The notes beneath the pieces are model-generated. The model did not search any database. It was given only the letters and a program-made list of their open reading frames with translations, and was not told the DNA's origin. Made by a program: the position numbers and the translations under genes. 61,294 nucleotides of DNA. Origin: Gammaproteobacteria bacterium (GTDB lineage: Bacteria > Pseudomonadota > Gammaproteobacteria > Xanthomonadales > Wenzhouxiangellaceae). Where the stretch lies: contig PWYW01000055.1 of NCBI GenBank assembly GCA_003567685.1, forward strand, positions 1-61,294, in the 5' to 3' direction. Positions 1 to 7,928 of the stretch are shown here, piece by piece; position 1 is the stretch's first letter; every line of letters starts with the position of its first letter.

Positions 1-79
1 ACGAATCCGCCTGCGGCGTTAAAGTGGCTCGACGTAGAACAACTATGCCTTCGCCACTTTGCCTTGCAGGCGAATCCGT
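1..79. repeat. Long imperfect hairpin (REP-like palindromic element)
   Basis: Nested inverted arms are visible: AAAGTGGC at 21-28 pairs with GCCACTTT at 53-60, CGCCTG at 8-13 pairs with CAGGCG at 67-72, and the apical CGTAG at 33-37 pairs with CTATG at 43-47 around the loop AACAA, with one G-T wobble. The outer bases also pair partly. From memory, elements with a GTAG-AACAA-CTAC core recur between genes in many Proteobacteria, so this is probably a dispersed palindrome or terminator-like hairpin belonging to an upstream gene outside the window. Its left edge may be cut by the window start. Bases 80-352 hold no gene or motif that I can support. Confidence 0.55.
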
Positions 80-352
80 CAGGAGCCCTGAATGAGGCAA
101 TACTTATGCAGGTACTAGTAAGGCCCGGACACGCCGGATGCCAATCATCAACCTGGCAATCTATTTGATTGCCGCGTGAATAGCGCATCAGGCAAGCTGT
201 GGGGAAAACCGCGGATGCGACCAAAGTTTGAGCGCCAGAGCCGGGCGTTACTGTTACCTTGAGTATCAGTGGGCGGACCACTGGATTGTTTCTGCACGGA
301 GATGTTTCATGCCAGTGCCCAGAATCGACGGTCACGCGGACGGCCGGGCTCG

Positions 353-544
353 ATGAAGCGGCGGTCGCTAGTGCCGGCGCTGGCGGTACTGTTCGTGCTT
401 GCCGTTCTGCTATTCAGTTTTCCGCTGTTGCTGATCTGGGACAAGCCGGGTGAACTGCTGGGCGCACCGGTCTTGCCGCTTGGCGCGTTTCTGGTCTGGG
501 GTGGGGTGATTGGCGTGCTGGCCTGGTTAATGAGGCGGGCCTAA
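353..544 (+). CDS. Small two-helix membrane protein upstream of the symporter-kinase
   Basis: The 63-residue product starts with the basic stretch MKRR and has two hydrophobic segments, roughly residues 7-26 and 38-58, ending in RR-A. It is a small inner-membrane protein. Its TAA stop overlaps the ATG of the symporter-kinase gene (TAATG), which suggests translational coupling. Small membrane proteins often precede sodium/solute symporter genes, so an accessory role to the next gene is likely (inference). No clear Shine-Dalgarno sequence precedes this ATG, and in-frame ATGs at 302 and 269 would add poorly conserved-looking N-terminal residues. I do not recognise a named family. Confidence 0.6.
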   Translation: MKRRSLVPALAVLFVLAVLLFSFPLLLIWDKPGELLGAPVLPLGAFLVWGGVIGVLAWLMRRA

Positions 545-3282
545 TGGCAACGCTGTCGACGACCCTGGTGATTGGTGCATCGCTGGCGTATCTCGCCACG
601 CTGTTCGCTATTGCCTGGTGGGGCGACCGGCGTGCCGAATCCGGACGTTCGGTGATTGCAAGCCCCTGGGTCTATGCGCTGTCGATTGCCGTGTACTGCA
701 CGGCCTGGACCTACTTCGGCAGTGTCGGACGGGCCTCGACCGAGGGCATCTGGTTTTTGCCGATCTACCTGGGCCCGACGCTGGCAATGATCCTGGCCTG
801 GCTGGTGGTGCGCAAGATGGTGCGCATTGCCAAGACTCACCGGATCACCTCGATTGCCGATTTCATTGCCAGCCGCTACGGCAAGAGCCCGGCAATCGCC
901 GGCCTGGTCACGCTGATTACGGTGATCGGCATCGTGCCCTACATTGCCCTGCAACTGAAGGCCATCTCGGCGGCTTACCAGTTGCTCACCGAGGGCAGCC
1001 TGGTGGCCTCCAGCGCGGTCGATCCGGCCTGGTGGCAGGACTCGACCTTCTACCTGGCGCTGGCCCTGGCCGGCTTCATCATTCTGTTCGGCACCCGCCG
1101 CCTGGACATGACCGAGCGGCACGAAGGCATGGTGGCGGCCATTGCGTTTGAGTCGGTGGTCAAGCTGGTGGCCTTTCTGGCCGTGGGCCTGTTCGTGACC
1201 TTCTGGCTGTTCAGCGGGCCGGCTGATCTGTTTGCTCAGGCCATGACGGTGGAATCGCTGGCCGGTTTGATGCGTTTCGACCATGGCGGCAGCGGCCATG
1301 TCCACGCCCAGTGGTTCGCGCTGGTGCTGCTGGCCGGCCTGGCTTTCCTGTTTCTCCCACGCCAGTTCCAGGTGATGGTGGTCGAGAACGTCGATGAAGA
1401 CCATATCAAAAAGGCCAGTTGGATCTTCCCGCTGTACTTGCTGCTGATCAATCTGTTTGTCATTCCGATTGCGCTGGCCGGACTGTTGATCTTTACTGGC
1501 GGCCAGGCCGATCCCGACTTGTTCGTGCTGTCGCTACCACTGTCGGAAGGCATGGCTGCAATGGCGCTACTGGTATTCATCGGTGGTTTGTCGGCGGCAA
1601 CCGGCATGGTGATTGTCGAGGCGATTGCGGTGTCGACCATGATCTGCAACGACCTGGTGATGCCTGCCCTGCTCCGCATGCGCCGCTTCCAGGCCCGAAT
1701 TCGCGGCGACCTGACCGGCCTGATCAAGGGCATCCGGCGACTGGCCATTGTCGCGCTGCTGCTGCTGGGCTATCTCTATTTCCACCTCGCCGGCGAAGCC
1801 TATGCACTGGTTTCGATTGGCCTGATCAGCTTTGCTGCCGTTGCCCAGTTCGCGCCGGCTGCGCTGGCCGGACTGTACTGGAAAGGTGGTACGGCCAACG
1901 GCGTACTGGCCGGTTTGAGCGCGGGCTTCCTGCTCTGGGCCTACACGCTAATGTTGCCCTCATTGGCTCGCTCAGGCTGGATGTCGGCTGATTTCATCGA
2001 GCATGGGCTGCTGGGCATCAGCCTGCTGCGCCCGGAAGCGCTACTTGGCCTTGAGGGCCTGGACGGGCTGACCCACTCATTGTTCTGGAGCCTGCTATTG
2101 AACACCGCACTATTCGTCACGGTGTCACTGTCGCAACGACCCAATGCGCGCGAAGCCAGCCAGGCCCTGCTGTTTGTCGATGCACTGCAGAACACCGGCG
2201 CCCGCGAACCGGTGTTCTGGCAAGGTCGTGCCGATATTGATGCGCTCACCGCGCTGGGCCGGCGGTTTCTGGGCTCGGCGTCTACCGATAGTCTGCTCCG
2301 CGAACATGCCCGCGCTACCGGCGCGCACTCGGTTGACCAGATGCCGGCCGATGCGCGCCTGGTCCAGGCGGTCGAAACCCGCTTGGCCGGTGCCATTGGC
2401 TCGGCGTCAGCCCGATCAATGGTCGCCTCGGTGGTGGATGAAGAACCGCTGGAACTGGACGATGTCCTGCGCATTCTCGAAGAGGCCTCCCAGCTTCGCG
2501 CCTACTCGCAGGCGCTGGAAGAGAAATCGCGCTCGCTGGAGCAGGCTACCCAAGAGCTCCAGGCCGCCAACCAGCGCCTCAAGAGCCTGGACCGGCTCAA
2601 GGACGACTTCATGTCATCGGTGACCCATGAGCTGCGGACCCCGCTAACCTCGATTCGCGCGCTGGCCGAGATGATGCGCGATGAACCAGACATGCCCGGC
2701 GACCAGCGCCAGCAGTTCCTCGGCATTCTGGTGGCTGAGAGCGAGCGTCTCAGCCGACTGGTCGGCCAGGTGCTGGACCTGGCCCGCATCGAAGCCGGCC
2801 ATGCCGACTGGAACCACAGCGACGTCGACCTGGCCGAGGTGATCGAACAGGCCACCGGCAGCCTGGCTCGGCCGTTTGCCGACAAAGGCGTAGCGCTGGC
2901 GCTGGACCTGAAACCCGTGCCAACCGTCCGCGCCGATGCCGACCGGCTGGTCCAGGTGGTGCTGAACCTGCTGTCCAACGCCCTGAGGGTGGTTCCCGCC
3001 AAGACCGGGCAGGTGCGCATCCAGCTTCGCCAGAATGAAGGGCTGGTCACCGTGAAAGTCAGCGATAACGGCCCCGGCCTGCATCCCGACGACCAGGCCG
3101 AGGTGTTCGACAAGTTTCGCCAGGTCGGCGACCGCCAGCAGCGCCAGGGCGGCACTGGCCTGGGGCTGCCGATCAGCCGACAGATCATCGAACACTTCGG
3201 CGGGCGGATCTGGGTTCGCTCCCAGCCTGGCCAGGGCGCGACCTTTGGCTTTGACTTGCCGCTATCCGGTGAAAATCATTGA
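544..3282 (+). CDS. Sodium/solute symporter-sensor histidine kinase fusion (CbrA/CrbS type)
   Basis: The 912-residue protein joins an SLC5/SSS-type transporter of about 13 membrane helices (residues 1-520) to a cytoplasmic histidine kinase. A linker and coiled coil (about 640-690) precede the dimerisation/phosphoacceptor motif SSVTHELRTPLTSIRA with His695, followed by the ATPase domain: N-box NLLSNAL, G1 box DNGPGLHP, F-box and G2 box GGTGLGLPIS. In the CbrA/CrbS/MxtR family the transporter part either imports the substrate or acts as its sensor, often for acetate, histidine or general carbon status. The partner is probably the receiver protein encoded next. I see no sequence that fixes the ligand. 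A palindromic repeat starts 7 nt after the stop. Confidence 0.9.
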   Translation: MATLSTTLVIGASLAYLATLFAIAWWGDRRAESGRSVIASPWVYALSIAVYCTAWTYFGSVGRASTEGIWFLPIYLGPTLAMILAWLVVRKMVRIAKTHRITSIADFIASRYGKSPAIAGLVTLITVIGIVPYIALQLKAISAAYQLLTEGSLVASSAVDPAWWQDSTFYLALALAGFIILFGTRRLDMTERHEGMVAAIAFESVVKLVAFLAVGLFVTFWLFSGPADLFAQAMTVESLAGLMRFDHGGSGHVHAQWFALVLLAGLAFLFLPRQFQVMVVENVDEDHIKKASWIFPLYLLLINLFVIPIALAGLLIFTGGQADPDLFVLSLPLSEGMAAMALLVFIGGLSAATGMVIVEAIAVSTMICNDLVMPALLRMRRFQARIRGDLTGLIKGIRRLAIVALLLLGYLYFHLAGEAYALVSIGLISFAAVAQFAPAALAGLYWKGGTANGVLAGLSAGFLLWAYTLMLPSLARSGWMSADFIEHGLLGISLLRPEALLGLEGLDGLTHSLFWSLLLNTALFVTVSLSQRPNAREASQALLFVDALQNTGAREPVFWQGRADIDALTALGRRFLGSASTDSLLREHARATGAHSVDQMPADARLVQAVETRLAGAIGSASARSMVASVVDEEPLELDDVLRILEEASQLRAYSQALEEKSRSLEQATQELQAANQRLKSLDRLKDDFMSSVTHELRTPLTSIRALAEMMRDEPDMPGDQRQQFLGILVAESERLSRLVGQVLDLARIEAGHADWNHSDVDLAEVIEQATGSLARPFADKGVALALDLKPVPTVRADADRLVQVVLNLLSNALRVVPAKTGQVRIQLRQNEGLVTVKVSDNGPGLHPDDQAEVFDKFRQVGDRQQRQGGTGLGLPISRQIIEHFGGRIWVRSQPGQGATFGFDLPLSGENH

Positions 3283-3289
3283 AAACCAC

Positions 3290-3429
3290 TAACCGCGAAG
3301 ACGCGAAGACGCGAAGACGCAAAGAAATGAATGACAAAAACCCGGTTGCAGACATCTCGACTGATCGACAGGCGCGAGTGCTCAAAACACCCGCATCAAG
3401 CCCTTCGCGCCTTTGCCTCTTCGCGGTTA
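3290..3429. repeat. 140-bp element with inverted ends and octamer repeats
   Basis: TAACCGCGAAGA at 3290-3301 is matched by its exact reverse complement at 3418-3429. Inside the left end the octamer CGCGAAGA is repeated about four times (3294-3325, the last copy degenerate), and the right end carries related sequence in opposite orientation. It fills most of the gap between the kinase and receiver genes. From memory, repeats of this CGCGAAGA type are scattered between genes in many unrelated bacteria, giving spurious peptides rich in LRVFASSRL. Probably a non-autonomous dispersed repeat; its effect on the operon mRNA is unknown. Confidence 0.7.
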
Positions 3430-3472
3430 AAGCTTTCAAGGCGGTTACCCCAGACCTCAGCGAGACCACATC

Positions 3473-3853
3473 ATGAGCCTGAAGATTCTGATTGCCGACG
3501 ACGAACCGAACATTGTCATTTCGCTGGAATACCTGATGAAACGCGAGGGTTTTCAGGTGAGCGTGGCACGCGACGGTGCCGAGGCGCTGGCGATGATCGC
3601 CGACGACCCGCCCGACCTGTTGCTGCTTGACGCCATGATGCCCAATGTCGATGGCTTCGAGGTGCTGCAAACGCTACAGGGCCAGCCCGAGCGGCCGAAA
3701 GTGATCATGCTCACGGCCAAGGGGCGGGAATCCGACGTGGAAAAAGGCCGTGCGCTGGGCGCTGACGATTACGTGGTCAAACCGTTTTCAACCGGCGAGT
3801 TGGTCGAGCGGGTTCGACGACTGTTGTCCGACGACGGCCCGGCGCCGGCATGA
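3473..3853 (+). CDS. Receiver-only response regulator
   Basis: This 126-residue CheY-like protein has the acidic pair in LIADDEPN, phosphoacceptor Asp53 in LLLDAMMPNVDG, the Thr of MLTAKG and the Lys of VVKPFS. No DNA-binding or enzymatic output domain follows. It lies 190 nt after the symporter-kinase, separated from it by a repeat, and its stop overlaps the next ATG by 4 nt (ATGA). It is therefore the likely phosphorylation partner of that kinase, with output through protein contacts, perhaps with the membrane exonuclease whose gene it overlaps (inference). CrbR and CbrB, the partners of related kinases, carry DNA-binding domains; this one does not. Confidence 0.9.
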   Translation: MSLKILIADDEPNIVISLEYLMKREGFQVSVARDGAEALAMIADDPPDLLLLDAMMPNVDGFEVLQTLQGQPERPKVIMLTAKGRESDVEKGRALGADDYVVKPFSTGELVERVRRLLSDDGPAPA

Positions 3854-6030
3854 AGTCTTTGCAAACCCGACTTTGGCTGGCGGTGGCCCTGGTTGGCCTG
3901 GTCTGCCTGGCCTGGCTCGGCGTGGCCGCGGGCCTGCTCTACACCGTACTGGCCCCGGAAGACTGGCAAACCGTCACCGGGGCGCTGGGCGGCCGGGCCG
4001 GCTTGCTGCTGTTTCTCTGGGCCGGCGCGCTGATCCCGGTCCATGCGGCCCTGCGCGGCCTGCTGGAGCGCTACGTGGCCGCGCCGGCCCGGCTGGCCGA
4101 TGAAGCGCGGCTGCGCCTGGAAACCGGTGATTCGCGGCCGATCGAGCCGCTTGGCAGCAAGGAAACCCGTGAGCTGACCGGCATCGTCAACCGCGCCATC
4201 GAACAGCGCGACACCCTGCTCTGCCAGATGGACAACCGCATTCAGGAGGCCGCCCGCCAGACCGAGCAGGAGAAAGCCCGGCTGGCCGCGCTGATGTCGG
4301 AGCTGACCAAAAGCGTGGTGGTGTGCAACCTTGACGGCCGCATCCTGCTCTACAACCAGCGCGCCAAATTGCAGTTCAAACGCCTGTCGAGACAGGCGCG
4401 GGTGACCGGCGGCGGTGAGTTGATGGGGCTGGGCCGCTCGATCTACACGGTCATCGACCGCCAGTTGATTGCCCACGCGCTGGATAACGTGCGGCGACGA
4501 CTGCGGCGCGGCGCCGACAGCCCGTCGGCCCAGTTCGTTACCGTGACCGACTCGGGCCGGCTTTACCGGGTGCAAATGACGCCGGTTCGCCAGACTGGCG
4601 GCGAAGCGCCGACGGACGGCGAGCCCATGAGCGGCTTCGTCCTGCTGATTGAAAACATCACCGACGAACTGGCCGCCGACGAAAAGAAGAGCCGCCTGCT
4701 TAATGAACTGACCGAAGCCAGCCGCGGCAGCCTGGCCAACACGCGCGCCGCGATTGAAATTCTCGATGACCCTGACGTGGACGGCGAGCTGCGCGAGAAG
4801 CTGATGCAGGTGATCCGCGACGAGGTTCAGGGACTGAGCGAGCGCCTGACCCGTCTGCAGAGCCAGTCAACCAGCGCCCTTCAATCACGCTGGCCGCTGG
4901 AAGACATGCTGGCCAGTGACCTGCTCGACCTGGCAGGCCAACGTATCGAGGCCAGCCTGTCGCTGGCCGTCGACCGCCACTGCCCGGAAACACCGATATG
5001 GCTGAAGGTGGACAGCTATTCCCTGACCCAGGGCCTGCTGCACCTGGCCGGTCGACTGCACCAGGCATTGGCCATTGACCGTCTGCGCCTGACCATCAGC
5101 GAGCTGGACGGCCGCGCCCGGCTTGAATTGTGCTGGCCCAATGCCGGCCCGCACAACGGCCAGGCCAGTGCCCGCTGGATCGACGAGCCGATGCAGGTTG
5201 ATGGTCTTACCCTGCCCGATTCAGTGGAGCAAGTGCTCGAGCGCCATCGTGGCAGCTGCTGGCTGTCCATGCCGGCCAGCACCGAGCCGGCCGGCTTCCG
5301 GCTGCGTCTGCCGCTGGCCGTGCCCGCCGAGGAGGTCAGTGCCGTGTCCTTCGAGCACCATGAGACCCGTCCGGAGTTTTACGACTTTGACCTGTTTGCC
5401 CGCGACCACCATGACCGCTGTCTGGAAGACCGCCCCCTGACCGAGCTGAATTTTTCAGTGTTCGACACCGAAACCACCGGGCTCGACCCAGCTGGCGGCG
5501 ATCGGATCATTCAGATCGGTGCGGTGCGCATCGTCAACGGCCGGCTGCTGGAACGCGAGTGCTTCGACCAGCTGGTGGACCCGGAGCGCAGCATTCCACG
5601 CCTGGGCCAGGCCATCCACGGCATCAGCCCCGACATGGTGCGCGGCCAGCCGACCATCCGGGAAGTGCTCCCGGCCTTCCATGCCTGGTGCGCCGACACC
5701 GTACTGGTGGCCCACAACGCCGCCTTCGACATGAAGTGCCTGAGCGTGCAGTCGCCCGGCACCGGCATCGAATTTCGCCAGCCGGTGCTCGATACGTTGC
5801 TGTTGAGCGCGGTGGCCCAGGAAAATCAGGAGCGTCACAACCTGGATGACCTGGCCGAACGTTTCGGCCTGACCAACCTGGGCCGACATACCGCCATTGG
5901 CGATGCCATGGTGACGGCCGAGATCTTCGTCAAGCTGCTGCCGCTGCTGGCTGACAAGGGCATCACCACCCTGGGCCAGGCGCTCGAGGCTTCGAAAAAA
6001 ACCTACTACGCCAGGATTGATTACGGATGA
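3850..6030 (+). CDS. Membrane-anchored PAS protein with C-terminal DnaQ-like 3'-5' exonuclease
   Basis: The 726-residue protein has two N-terminal membrane helices (about 8-32 and 50-70), a HAMP-like linker, a coiled coil (about 115-150), a PAS domain (about 155-280) and a kinase-like but motif-poor middle region (280-510). The C-terminal exonuclease (about 535-715) belongs to the DEDDh class: FDTETTGLDP supplies D and E of ExoI, AHNAAFD the ExoII Asp, and HTAIGDAM the final His and Asp. It resembles the epsilon subunit of DNA polymerase III but is tied to the membrane. It overlaps its neighbours by 4 nt on both sides. The substrate in vivo is unknown. Related exonuclease genes sit beside CNB-CBS-nucleotidyltransferase genes near acetate permease in Pseudomonas (from memory). 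Confidence 0.85.
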   Translation: MKSLQTRLWLAVALVGLVCLAWLGVAAGLLYTVLAPEDWQTVTGALGGRAGLLLFLWAGALIPVHAALRGLLERYVAAPARLADEARLRLETGDSRPIEPLGSKETRELTGIVNRAIEQRDTLLCQMDNRIQEAARQTEQEKARLAALMSELTKSVVVCNLDGRILLYNQRAKLQFKRLSRQARVTGGGELMGLGRSIYTVIDRQLIAHALDNVRRRLRRGADSPSAQFVTVTDSGRLYRVQMTPVRQTGGEAPTDGEPMSGFVLLIENITDELAADEKKSRLLNELTEASRGSLANTRAAIEILDDPDVDGELREKLMQVIRDEVQGLSERLTRLQSQSTSALQSRWPLEDMLASDLLDLAGQRIEASLSLAVDRHCPETPIWLKVDSYSLTQGLLHLAGRLHQALAIDRLRLTISELDGRARLELCWPNAGPHNGQASARWIDEPMQVDGLTLPDSVEQVLERHRGSCWLSMPASTEPAGFRLRLPLAVPAEEVSAVSFEHHETRPEFYDFDLFARDHHDRCLEDRPLTELNFSVFDTETTGLDPAGGDRIIQIGAVRIVNGRLLERECFDQLVDPERSIPRLGQAIHGISPDMVRGQPTIREVLPAFHAWCADTVLVAHNAAFDMKCLSVQSPGTGIEFRQPVLDTLLLSAVAQENQERHNLDDLAERFGLTNLGRHTAIGDAMVTAEIFVKLLPLLADKGITTLGQALEASKKTYYARIDYG

Positions 6031-7316
6031 GCCAGACTGACCAACACGCGCGCTTCCTTGCCGAGGTCGCTCCCTTCTCCGAGCTGGACGATGATGCCCG
6101 TCAGGCGCTGGCCGGGCAGTTCAAACGGCTGGAGTTCAAGGCCGGCGACACCATTGGCCGCTACCCCCAGCCGGGCCGCCACGGCCTGTACGTCATTGCC
6201 GGCGGCTCGGTAATGCTGCAAACCCTGCCCGAGGGTGATGAAACGACCAGCAATCTGGAACAACGCGGTGAGGCCGAACTGTTTGGCCATCGCATCAGCC
6301 TGCCGGACGGCGTCGACGACTACCAGGCCGTGGCGGTGGAAGACTGCCGCTTGCTGCATCTCCCGGCCGGTTTTCTTGATCAGGCAATCCGCCGACACGC
6401 CATCGTTGGGCAATTCCTGGCCTCCAGCCCCGGCGAGCGGCTGCGCTCGCTGGACGACGGCCCCGTCAGCCGGCTGGCCGATCTGGCCTTGCGACCACCC
6501 ATCGTCACCGGCCCCGAGCGCAGCATTCAGGATTGTGCCCGGTTGATGGCCGAGCACGGCGTGAGTTCCTTGCCAGTGGTTTCCAAGGAAGGGCTGATCG
6601 GCATTCTCACCGATCGCGACCTGAGATCGCGGGTACTGGCTCGCGGCGTGGATCCCGCACGGCCGGTGGAAAACGTCATGACTGCGCATCCGGCGGCTAT
6701 CCGGGTCGATCAGTCGGTGGACGAAGCGCTGGTCGAAATGATGCGATTAGGGGTACATCACTTGCCCATCGTCGACCGCGACAATGGACTGCTCAGCGTG
6801 ATCAGCGCCGGTGACCTGGGCCGACTCCAGGCGCCTCACCCGCTGCAACTGGCTCGCGATATTCAGCGCTGCAACGAGATTGCCAGCATGGCCGAACTGG
6901 CCCGGCGCGGCCCCGGCATGCTGGCCGATCTGTGCGACAACGGCAGCCAGGTCAACGAGGTGGGCCGTGTGGCCACGGTCATCACCGATGCCTGCACCCG
7001 CCGGCTGATTACCCTGGCCCAGCGCGAGCTTGGGCCGGCTCCCATGGAATGGACGTGGCTGGCCTTTGGCTCCCAGGCCCGCCAGGAGCAGGGCCTGATC
7101 AGCGACCAGGACAACGGCCTGCTGATGGCCGAAGAACCCGACGCCGAGGCCAGCCGCTACTTCGAACAACTGGCAACCTTCGTCTGCGACGGCCTGAATG
7201 CCTGCGGCTATGTGTATTGCCCAGGTGACGTGATGGCCAAAGGCCGCTGGCGAATGTCGCTGGCCGCCTGGCAACGGACGTTCCAGCGCTGGATGCGCGA
7301 GCCCGACCCGCAGTAG
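6027..7316 (+). CDS. CNB-CBS-DUF294 putative nucleotidyltransferase, N-terminal part cut by in-frame TAG
   Basis: The 429-residue product begins with a cyclic-nucleotide-binding-like domain (about 10-120), then a pair of CBS domains (about 160-275; LTDRDLRSRV, GVHHLPIVD), then the DUF294 nucleotidyltransferase-like domain (about 295-429). That domain shows the signature AFGSQARQEQGLISDQDN, with the G-S and two Asp residues expected of this fold. It starts on an ATG overlapping the previous stop by 4 nt. Family members usually continue for about another 180 residues into the DUF294_C domain; here a TAG at 7314-7316 ends the frame right after REPDPQ, and the missing domain follows in the same frame. 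The product may be truncated, or the TAG may be a sequence error or a suppressed codon. Confidence 0.8.
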   Translation: MSQTDQHARFLAEVAPFSELDDDARQALAGQFKRLEFKAGDTIGRYPQPGRHGLYVIAGGSVMLQTLPEGDETTSNLEQRGEAELFGHRISLPDGVDDYQAVAVEDCRLLHLPAGFLDQAIRRHAIVGQFLASSPGERLRSLDDGPVSRLADLALRPPIVTGPERSIQDCARLMAEHGVSSLPVVSKEGLIGILTDRDLRSRVLARGVDPARPVENVMTAHPAAIRVDQSVDEALVEMMRLGVHHLPIVDRDNGLLSVISAGDLGRLQAPHPLQLARDIQRCNEIASMAELARRGPGMLADLCDNGSQVNEVGRVATVITDACTRRLITLAQRELGPAPMEWTWLAFGSQARQEQGLISDQDNGLLMAEEPDAEASRYFEQLATFVCDGLNACGYVYCPGDVMAKGRWRMSLAAWQRTFQRWMREPDPQ

Positions 7317-7862
7317 GTGATGAATTCCAGCATCTTTTTCGACCTGCGCGGCGTGGCCGGCAAGCTGGAACTGGCCGAGACCCTGCAGCGCGAAGTGCTC
7401 GACCAGGCCCGGCAAGAGAAAATCTTCCTGCGCTTCCTGGCCGCCGAGTCGATCGGCCACCGGCCGCCGCTGGGGCTGTTTCGCCAGTTCGTCCAGGAGC
7501 GCGACGGCGCTCACAGCCAGGGGCTTAACCTGAAAAAACGCGGGGTGATTCCGATTGTTGACCTGGCCCGGGTGCGGGCCCTGGAAAGCGCCATCAGTGC
7601 CGTGCATACCGAGCACCGCATCCAGGCCGCCGCCGAGCACGGCCCGATGCACCCGGACGATGCCAATGACCTGATGCACGCCCTGCGCTTTATCGGCAAT
7701 GTCCGCCTGCGCCACCAGGTACGGCTGTACCGTCGGGGAGAAAAACCCAACCACCTGGTCGACCCGAACGAACTCTCGGGCCTGCATCGTCGCTACCTCA
7801 GATCAGCCTTCGGCATCGTCGCCAACGCCCAGAAAGGCCTGGCCCAGCGCTATCAGGTTTGA
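7317..7862 (+). CDS. DUF294_C domain, C-terminal part of the split nucleotidyltransferase
   Basis: Directly after the TAG the same frame continues for 181 residues (GTG at 7317 or ATG at 7320). It begins with SSIFFDLRGVAG, the conserved opening of the DUF294_C helical domain, and runs to a natural-looking end at RYQV. Together with the upstream part it gives about 610 residues, the normal length of the intact CNB-CBS-DUF294-DUF294_C family. I see no Shine-Dalgarno sequence apart from AGGTG, which abuts the ATG too closely. Separate translation by termination-reinitiation is possible but unproven; otherwise this is the tail of a pseudogene or of a frame interrupted by a base error. Confidence 0.7.
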   Translation: MMNSSIFFDLRGVAGKLELAETLQREVLDQARQEKIFLRFLAAESIGHRPPLGLFRQFVQERDGAHSQGLNLKKRGVIPIVDLARVRALESAISAVHTEHRIQAAAEHGPMHPDDANDLMHALRFIGNVRLRHQVRLYRRGEKPNHLVDPNELSGLHRRYLRSAFGIVANAQKGLAQRYQV

Positions 7863-7871
7863 CGGACTGGC

Positions 7872-7904
7872 AAAAAGCCCCGGGGCACAGCGCGCCCCGG
7901 GGCT
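7872..7904 (-). terminator. Rho-independent terminator of the secreted nuclease gene
   Basis: A perfect 11-bp stem (AGCCCCGGGGC at 7876-7886 and its complement at 7894-7904) with a 7-nt loop is followed on the minus strand by a T run (7876-7872). It lies 24 nt after the stop of the minus-strand nuclease gene. The hairpin may also slow transcription arriving from the plus-strand operon, but no T run follows on that side. Confidence 0.85.
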
Positions 7905-7928
7905 GACAACACGATCGAAACTCTGGCC

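Noticed and set aside
541-1404. Long minus-strand open frame opposite the symporter-kinase gene
   Set aside because: Rich in H, Q, G and R with no domain signal; it is the antisense shadow of a convincing plus-strand gene.
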